A DNA stretch of 64,000 nt from Frigoribacterium sp. JB110 (GTDB lineage Bacteria; Actinomycetota; Actinomycetes; Actinomycetales; Microbacteriaceae), in contig NZ_FUIA01000004.1 of NCBI RefSeq assembly GCF_900163665.1, positions 62,001 to 126,000 on the forward strand, read 5' to 3'. How positions within the stretch are numbered: position 1 is the first letter of the stretch; the number at the start of each line of letters is the position of its first letter. The notes under the pieces are model-generated. The model was given only the letters and a program-made list of their open reading frames with translations, was not told the DNA's origin and made no database searches. Shown here in pieces: positions 58,677 through 64,000 of the stretch. The position numbers and the translations under genes are program-made.

Positions 58677-60041
58677 GTGACCGTCGAGATCGCCGTCGTC
58701 TTCGCCATCGTGGCGGTCGCGCTGTACCTGTTCGCCAGCCAGAAGCTGCCGCTGTACGTCACGTCACTGGCGATCATGGTGATCGTCATCTGCGTGCCCT
58801 TCGTCGGCAGACTGCCGTGGCTGCAGGACGCGGGTGTCGATTTCGCCTCGACGTTCCCGACTGTCGAGGAAGGACTCTCCGGGCTGTCGAGCACCGCGAC
58901 CGTCACGGTGATGGCCATGTTCCTGCTCTCCGCCGGAATCCAGCGGTCCGGTCTGATGCACGTGCTCGGCCGGAAGATCGTGCCGCTCGTCGGTGACTCC
59001 GAGGTGCGGTTCCTGCTCGTGGTGACGGGGCTCGTCGGCGTGATCTCCGGCTTCGTCAACAACACCGCTGCTGTGGCCGTCGCGATCCCGTTCGTGATCG
59101 AGTTGACGAAGCGGATCGGGATGCGCGCGTCGAAGGCGCTGATTCCGCTGAGCTTCGTCAGCATGCTCGGCGGGATGCTCACGGTGATCGGAACGTCCAC
59201 CTCGATCCTCGCGGTCGCACTGCTCGCGGATGTGCCCGAGTTCGGCCGTCGGCTCGGCATGTTCGAGTTCGCATCCGTCGGCATCATCATCCTGGTGGTC
59301 GGCCTGCTCTACTTCGTGACCGTGGGCCGTCACCTGCTGCCGAACAGGGACATCGGCGGCGGGGACGATGACGGCGACGAGCAGTTCGTCGTCGAACTGC
59401 GGGTGCCGGCAGGCAGCGAGCTCGTCGGCACGGTCGTCGCCGAGGCCGGAGAGGTGGAGGCGATCGGCGCCGAAGTGCTGCGGCTGACCCGCGACGAGGA
59501 GCGGTTCGACGGTGAGGACGCGAAGCGGGTCGTGCTCGCCGACGGAGACATTCTGACGGTCAGGGCGACGACGCGTCAGGTCGCCGACTTCGTGGCCGAT
59601 GAGAGCCTGCACGTCGCCAGCGACATGGACGGCGGCTTCGGTCACGCCAGGGACGGCCACCTCGTGCGGGTCGTCGTGCGCAACCGCTGGTTGTTCAACG
59701 GCAGGCGTGCCGGCGCGATCGGATTCTGGCGGAGGTTCCGCGCCAGGCCGATCGGCATCGAGAGCACCAGGATGCGCGCTGACCGGCTCGCAGACACGAA
59801 GCTGCGGGTCGGCGAGATCGTGCTCCTCGAGACAGCGGAGGACGAATTGCCAGGGCTGCGGCGGCATCCGGACCTGGTGATGCTGAGCGAGTTCGAGGAC
59901 GAGTTCGACCGGCGCAGGATGTGGCTGGTCGGGGCCATTACCTGCGCGGATCGGCCGGTGTCTACTACCTGTTCGGCTCGGAATCCCGCGCGCAGGGCCG
60001 CACCGAGCTGGTCACCCTCATGCTCACCGGCATCGCCGTGA
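58677..60041 (+). pseudogene. SLC13/DASS-type transporter, 5' half only, joined to hmuU
   Basis: From GTG 58677, about 415 codons match an SLC13 family permease with RCK_C (TrkA_C) domains: N-terminal spans with GFVNNTAAVAVAIPFVIEL and GTSTSILAVALLADVPEF, then RCK_C-like regions (VVELRVPAGSELVGTVVAEA). Immediately after EFDRRRMWLVGAI the similarity stops, where a second membrane half of about 200 residues should follow. From about 59940 the DNA encodes a haem permease in another frame, so the last ~34 codons up to the stop at 60041 are meaningless. Probably non-functional. The break could be a genomic deletion or an assembly join. Confidence 0.75.
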
Positions 60042-60586
60042 ACGCTTTCGGCGGCGCGGGGTTCGCACTGCTGATGTTCACCGGCAGCACCGCCAGCCGC
60101 GAGCAGATCGTGTTCTGGCAGCTGGGGTCGATGAACGGCTCGAACTGGCGCGAGGTTCTCGTCGTCGCGGTCGTGGCCGTGCCGGCCACCGTCGTCGTCG
60201 TGCTCCTCGCGCACCGCTACGACCTGCTCGCTCTCGGCGACCGCACCGCGGCGCGCCTCGGCGTGCGGGTCGAACGTCTCCGTCTGGTGTCGGTCGTGCT
60301 CGTGGCTCTGAACACCGGCGTCGCCGTCGCCTTCGTCGGCATCATCGCGTTCGTGGGACTGGTCGTGCCGCACCTGGTGCGCATGATCCTCGGGCCGACC
60401 CATCGCTCTCTGATCATCGCCTCGCTCCTCGGCGGGGCGGTGCTGATGGTCTACGCGGATCTGGCCGCGCGCACGATCGTGCCGTCGGCCGACCTCCCGA
60501 TCGGTCTGCTCACCTCGCTCATCGGCGGGCCGTTCTTCCACTGGCTCATCCGGCGCAATCGGCGCAGGGTGGGGGGATGGACGTGA
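59921..60586 (+). pseudogene. hmuU: FecCD-type (HmuU-like) haem permease, 3' part only
   Basis: From about 59945 the frame encodes the C-terminal two-thirds of a FecCD permease: ELVTLMLTGIAVNAFGGAGF, REQIVFWQLGSMNGSNW, and the coupling block IAFVGLVVPHLVRMILGPTH. Roughly the first 130-150 residues are missing, including the usual RLPR...GNPLA region. The nominal GTG at 59921 lies inside the SLC13-like gene and is not a believable native start. The 3' end overlaps hmuV by 10 bp, so the original operon order (hmuT-hmuU-hmuV) is clear, with hmuT lost. Confidence 0.78.
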
Positions 60587-61362
60587 CGGACGCCGCCTTC
60601 CGCCTCACCGACGTCGGCTGCGGGCTCGGCGGGCGCACCATCCTTTCGGAGGTGGCCCTCGACATCCGGCGCTCGCATGTGCTCGCCCTGGTGGGCCCGA
60701 ACGGAGCGGGGAAGTCGACGCTGCTGGGCGTGCTGACCGGAGACGTCCGCTCGTCGTCGGGAGAGGTGCTGTTGGCCGACAGGCCGCTCGACTCCTGGGG
60801 TCCGCGCGTGCTGTCGCGCACGCGGGCGGTGCTGCTGCAGGACAACGCGGTGACCTTCTCGTCCACGGCCAGGCAGGTGGTGGAGATAGGCAGAGCGCCA
60901 TGGATCGGCGTCGCCGATGCCGAGGCCGACGAGCGCGCGATCGACGAGGCGATGCGCAGCGCTGACGTGATCCCGCTCGCCTCCCGGAGCTTCCCCGCGC
61001 TCTCCGGAGGAGAGAGGGCGCACTCGTCGCTGGCGCGCGTGCTCGCGCAGGACACCGACATCCTGCTGCTCGACGAACCGACGGCGGCGCTGGACCTGCG
61101 TCATCAGGAGGAGATCATGCGGCTCGCGCGGCGACTGGCGCGCGGCGGCCGGGCCGTGGTCGTCGTGCTGCACGATCTGTCGCTCGTTGGAGCCTCTGCG
61201 GACGAGGTCGCCGTGTTCGACGGCGGCACGCTGCGCGCGCACGGCGCCCCGGATGAGGTGCTCGATGCCGAGCTGACCGAGTCGGTCTACGGCACCCCGG
61301 TGCGCGTCGTCACCGATCCAGGCGCGGGCAAGCCGATCGTGCTGCCGCGCCGCGAGGGGTGA
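60577..61362 (+). CDS. hmuV: Haem ABC transporter ATPase (HmuV-like)
   Basis: 261 residues with Walker A GPNGAGKST (40-48), signature ALSGGERAHSSLARVLAQ, Walker B ILLLDEPTAALD and switch His in VVVLHDLSLV. The family-typical QxQ-like region and the tail GTPVRVVTDPGAGKPIVLPR fit HmuV. The gene is intact, but its permease is truncated and no hmuT is present, so it is probably stranded. Confidence 0.85.
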   Translation: MDVTDAAFRLTDVGCGLGGRTILSEVALDIRRSHVLALVGPNGAGKSTLLGVLTGDVRSSSGEVLLADRPLDSWGPRVLSRTRAVLLQDNAVTFSSTARQVVEIGRAPWIGVADAEADERAIDEAMRSADVIPLASRSFPALSGGERAHSSLARVLAQDTDILLLDEPTAALDLRHQEEIMRLARRLARGGRAVVVVLHDLSLVGASADEVAVFDGGTLRAHGAPDEVLDAELTESVYGTPVRVVTDPGAGKPIVLPRREG

Positions 61363-61440
61363 GTGCGGACGGGGACGCGCACGGCCCCGCGTTCTGCGTT
61401 CTGACCACTCGCTGTCGGAGGCGGTCGGCATGATGGAGGA

Positions 61441-62034
61441 ATGAACTCGAAGCCGACTCTGCACGCCTGGGTCGACGAGTCCATGCACACGGCGACGCCG
61501 ACGATGCCCGAGGGGATCTACCTGCTCGCAGCGACCGTCGCTGATCCGGCGGCCTGCGAGCCCGTTCGGGACGTGCTTCGCGGACTGCCTCCGGGGCGAG
61601 CGCGGCGTCTGCATTGGAAGGACAGCGACGCTCGCACTCGTCGCACTCTCGCAGCGATCGTCGGTGGGATCGACATCGAACACACCGTGGTCGTCGGAGC
61701 ATCCATCGATGTGCGAAAGCAAGAGCGGGCTCGCCGCAAATGCATGATCCACCTCTTGCACGCACTTTTTGAGCTGGGCGTCTCTCATGTCTGGGCAGAG
61801 CGGCGAACGCCATCACTGAACCAGCGCGACCTGCAGCTGATCAATGCTCTGCGCTCACAGCATGCGATCCCAGACAAGCTGCATGTGGATTTCACTCATC
61901 CCGATCAAGAGCCGATGCTGTGGCTGCCCGATATCGTCGCAGGCGCGATCGGATTGCATCATCGAGGGGATGATGCAATGCCGTACGAGCGTCTGCGTGC
62001 TGGAGTCACGGAACACGTCATCCGACTCGACTGA
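61441..62034 (+). CDS. DUF3800-like RNase H-fold protein
   Basis: 197 residues. The N-terminus HAWVDESMH provides the Asp-Glu start typical of DUF3800; HWKDSDARTRRTL and DFTHPDQEPMLWLPDIVAGA supply later acidic positions. ATG 61441 follows GGAGGA. Base composition is lower in GC than its neighbours (for example around 61730-61880), suggesting recent transfer. DUF3800 proteins are metal-dependent nuclease-like and frequent in defence or mobile regions. It lies next to the Wadjet genes but on the opposite strand. Confidence 0.7.
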   Translation: MNSKPTLHAWVDESMHTATPTMPEGIYLLAATVADPAACEPVRDVLRGLPPGRARRLHWKDSDARTRRTLAAIVGGIDIEHTVVVGASIDVRKQERARRKCMIHLLHALFELGVSHVWAERRTPSLNQRDLQLINALRSQHAIPDKLHVDFTHPDQEPMLWLPDIVAGAIGLHHRGDDAMPYERLRAGVTEHVIRLD

Positions 62035-62210
62035 TGCAGACGTCAGGGCCGGGTCTCGGTATACCCCGAGAGTCCCAGCCCTTCCTTCCTCGCGCCCCTG
62101 CGGGGGGAGGCATGGCGCCAGGATAGCACCGCCTGCTGTGTGTTGCGGCGGGCAGTAGTCGCAGACCCGGCACAACAGCGCGACCGTGCGGTTGCTGGGC
62201 AGAGGCACAC

Positions 62211-63368
62211 CTACGAAGGCAGTCGCTGTGTGGCCCATGCCCAGTCGATCCGCTCCTGCTCCAGTCGAAGTGACGGCCCGAAGCGGTCACTGATGACGTC
62301 GGCGTACAGTGCATTCTCCGCTGCCGTGAGGAGCGGGAGCGCGGCATTCGTCTGGCTGTCCTCGCGGCCCCATCGCTCCTCGTGGCGCAGCAGGGTGTCG
62401 CGGTCCATCAGTGCTGAGCGCACGCCGGGGAGGTGGGAGCGCACGCGGTTCAGGATCTGGAACCCGTGCGTGTCGATGTCGCCCCAGTAGCTCACATCTC
62501 CGCGGGCAGCGGCCGACCGCAGCCACGGGAGCGAGGCCGCCTGCGAGGCGTCGTATCCTCGCCCGTAGAGGACGACACCGCCGGGAGGAATCGGAACGCT
62601 GAGATAGGTGACCTCGTTCTCGACAATGAGGGCCTGTGCGATCTCGACGGGGAGTTCTGCGAGCTCGTCGGTTCGCAGCTCCGCCTCTGTGAGAGGCGCG
62701 GGCAGGCGGAGGGTGTCCGGATCGAAGCGGAGCCGGACCCGCGGCGGTTTCGCCGCGAACCCCAGGTCCGTGACGAAGCCCTGTGCGCTCGTGCGAACGG
62801 CGAGCAGGGCCGCGAGCACGCCGCGATGACGTTCGATGAACTTAGTGTCGACGCCGGGAGCATCCACCTGGCGCAGATAGAGCCCCGTTCCGGCGTTCCA
62901 GTCCAACCATTCGAGCGCCGTGAGAATCGATGGCCACTCCTCGGCCAAGCTCACGGCGCGCAGCGGATGGGCGACGACCCAATCTGTGACAGCCGGTCTC
63001 CCAGCCGTCGCGGCAAGCACGCCATCGAAGCGCCGCACGTCCTCCCGGACGCCGAGCAGACGCCACGCCTGCTCGTAGCTGCGCACGATCGCGCGACCGG
63101 GAAGTGTCGAGCGCCCGATGGTGCGGCCGCCGACGACCTTCGATTCGAGCTCGAAGCGGCGGCCGTTGTCGGAGCGGCGTTCGAGGTCGGCTGCCCAGCG
63201 TCGGATCTCTTCGAGCCGTTCCGAGAGATCGGCGGCGGCCGGGGTGCGAAGCGTCACACGGATCGCTTCGAAGGGTTCGCCGAGGGTGTGCGCTCGCAGC
63301 AGCGCACCGCTGGCCCAGCGCCGGCGAACCTTCGTCTCGACGTCGGCAGAGGTCGTCCAGGACGTCAT
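62211..63368 (-). CDS. jetD: JetD, Wadjet anti-plasmid nuclease subunit
   Basis: 385 residues. An N-terminal DUF3322 part (about 1-190) is followed by a DUF2220 Toprim domain with YWGDIDTHGFQIL near residue 294, which holds the metal-binding acidic pair. In Wadjet type I the SMC-like JetABC complex extrudes circular DNA and JetD cleaves it. The start overlaps the jetC stop (ATGA), the expected jetC-jetD order. This is the last gene of the system. Confidence 0.88.
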   Translation of the reverse strand: MTSWTTSADVETKVRRRWASGALLRAHTLGEPFEAIRVTLRTPAAADLSERLEEIRRWAADLERRSDNGRRFELESKVVGGRTIGRSTLPGRAIVRSYEQAWRLLGVREDVRRFDGVLAATAGRPAVTDWVVAHPLRAVSLAEEWPSILTALEWLDWNAGTGLYLRQVDAPGVDTKFIERHRGVLAALLAVRTSAQGFVTDLGFAAKPPRVRLRFDPDTLRLPAPLTEAELRTDELAELPVEIAQALIVENEVTYLSVPIPPGGVVLYGRGYDASQAASLPWLRSAAARGDVSYWGDIDTHGFQILNRVRSHLPGVRSALMDRDTLLRHEERWGREDSQTNAALPLLTAAENALYADVISDRFGPSLRLEQERIDWAWATQRLPS

Positions 63369-64000
63369 CCGGTACCGGCCGTCCTGCGCGCGCGGAATTC
63401 CTCCACGGTGAGGGTGTGCACCCGCGATGCCGCGCCGGTCGGGTTGTCGACGAAGCCGATCGAGCTCACATGCCGCTCGATGACGTGCACCTTCTGCAGC
63501 GGCGTCACGATCAGCAGCTGCAGCCCGAGCTTCGCGAACAGCTCGAGTGCGTAGCGCGTGGACTGGTCAGAGCCCCGTCCGAAGGCTTCGTCGATGACGG
63601 CGAATCGGAAGTCCTTTGATTTCATCACGCCCCACTCGAGCCCGAACTGGTAGGCCAGCGACGCGGCGAGGATGGTGTAGGCCAGCTTCTCCTTCTGACC
63701 GCCCGATTTGCCGTCGGAGTCGGTGTAGTGCTCGTGCTCGACGCCGGTCTGGCGGTCGCGTTCTGAGGCGGCGAAGGTGTACCAGTTGCGCACGTCGGTG
63801 ACCCTGCCCGCCCAGGCCCGGTCGGTGTCCGCGTGATTCGGCCTGCCGCGGAATCTCTCGACGAGCACGCGTACGCGCTCGAAACGCAGCTCCGCATCAT
63901 CCGCCCCGGCATCGATCAGGTCTCCCGTCGCGGCACGCATGTCGGAACGGAAATCCCGGATCTCCGTGTTCACGGTCGGCTCCGCGACGAGCGCGATCAC
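63365..64000 (-). CDS. jetC: JetC, SMC-like ATPase of Wadjet (C-terminal part, cut by window edge)
   Basis: The last 211 codons of a much longer gene are visible. They contain the ABC/SMC signature SGGQKEKLAYTILAASLAYQ and the Walker B/D-loop region FAVIDEAFGRGSDQSTRYAL, followed by LQLLIVTPLQKVH. These match the ATPase head of JetC (an MksF/MukB-type SMC). The 5' part, with Walker A and coiled coil, and presumably jetA and jetB, lie beyond 64000. Confidence 0.85.
   Translation of the reverse strand: MIALVAEPTVNTEIRDFRSDMRAATGDLIDAGADDAELRFERVRVLVERFRGRPNHADTDRAWAGRVTDVRNWYTFAASERDRQTGVEHEHYTDSDGKSGGQKEKLAYTILAASLAYQFGLEWGVMKSKDFRFAVIDEAFGRGSDQSTRYALELFAKLGLQLLIVTPLQKVHVIERHVSSIGFVDNPTGAASRVHTLTVEEFRARRTAGTG

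Overview
The window is high-GC (roughly 70 percent) DNA from an actinobacterium, most likely Microbacterium or a close Microbacteriaceae relative. The case rests on strong G/C third codon positions, cysteine-free (C-minus) ribosomal proteins L28/L33/S14 in one operon, a DtxR-type iron box, an actinobacterial type VII secretion (ESX-like) locus, an LAXTG sorting signal and several leaderless-looking starts. No rRNA, tRNA, IS element, prophage or CRISPR array was seen. Calls come from reading translated sequence and recalled family motifs; no database search was run.

Layout. 1-7641 (minus): a LacI-controlled sugar operon of regulator, FAD-dependent oxidoreductase, lipoprotein binding protein, two MalFG-type permeases and a secreted GH43-like protein cut by the left edge. 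7990-11581 (plus): Fur/Zur-like regulator, DUF318-type permease, TIGR03943-like protein and a membrane-anchored beta-propeller protein. 11719-12776: a 23-residue hydrophobic peptide, then rpmB-rpmG-rpsN. 12961-21049: aromatic-acid MFS transporter, HU, a CopD/CtaG fusion, a hypothetical membrane protein, a PIF1-like helicase and a beta-lactamase-fold lipoprotein that has lost its catalytic motifs. 21097-25061: DtxR box and an iron-siderophore ABC operon. 25263-27928: an LAXTG-anchored cohesin protein translationally coupled to a dockerin-bearing amidase. 28060-30546: an acetyltransferase and an AbiE-like pair. 30624-35527: a candidate NAD operator and nadA-nadB-nadC-nadS.

35614-55753 is a type VII secretion locus: two WXG100 proteins, EccC, two EccD-like membrane proteins, EccB, a MycP mycosin, three FHA proteins (two of them RDD-FHA) and a set of unusual probable substrates that are Gly-rich, coiled-coil or membrane-associated. 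EccA and EccE are absent. Three of its minus-strand units are preceded by the same 16-bp palindrome, TGGG-N-AG-NN-CT-N-CCCA (one site starts with G), a candidate locus-specific operator. 55922-58318 holds a radical SAM protein and an MscS-like channel.

58677-61362 holds an apparent deletion scar: the 5' half of an SLC13-type transporter is joined out of frame to the 3' half of a haem permease (hmuU), followed by an intact hmuV. 61441-64000 holds a DUF3800-like gene and the end of a Wadjet anti-plasmid system (jetD and partial jetC), which runs off the right edge.

The observations most worth following up are the cohesin-dockerin amidase pair, the shared T7SS palindrome, the SLC13/hmuU junction, the 23-residue peptide and the dead beta-lactamase-fold lipoprotein.
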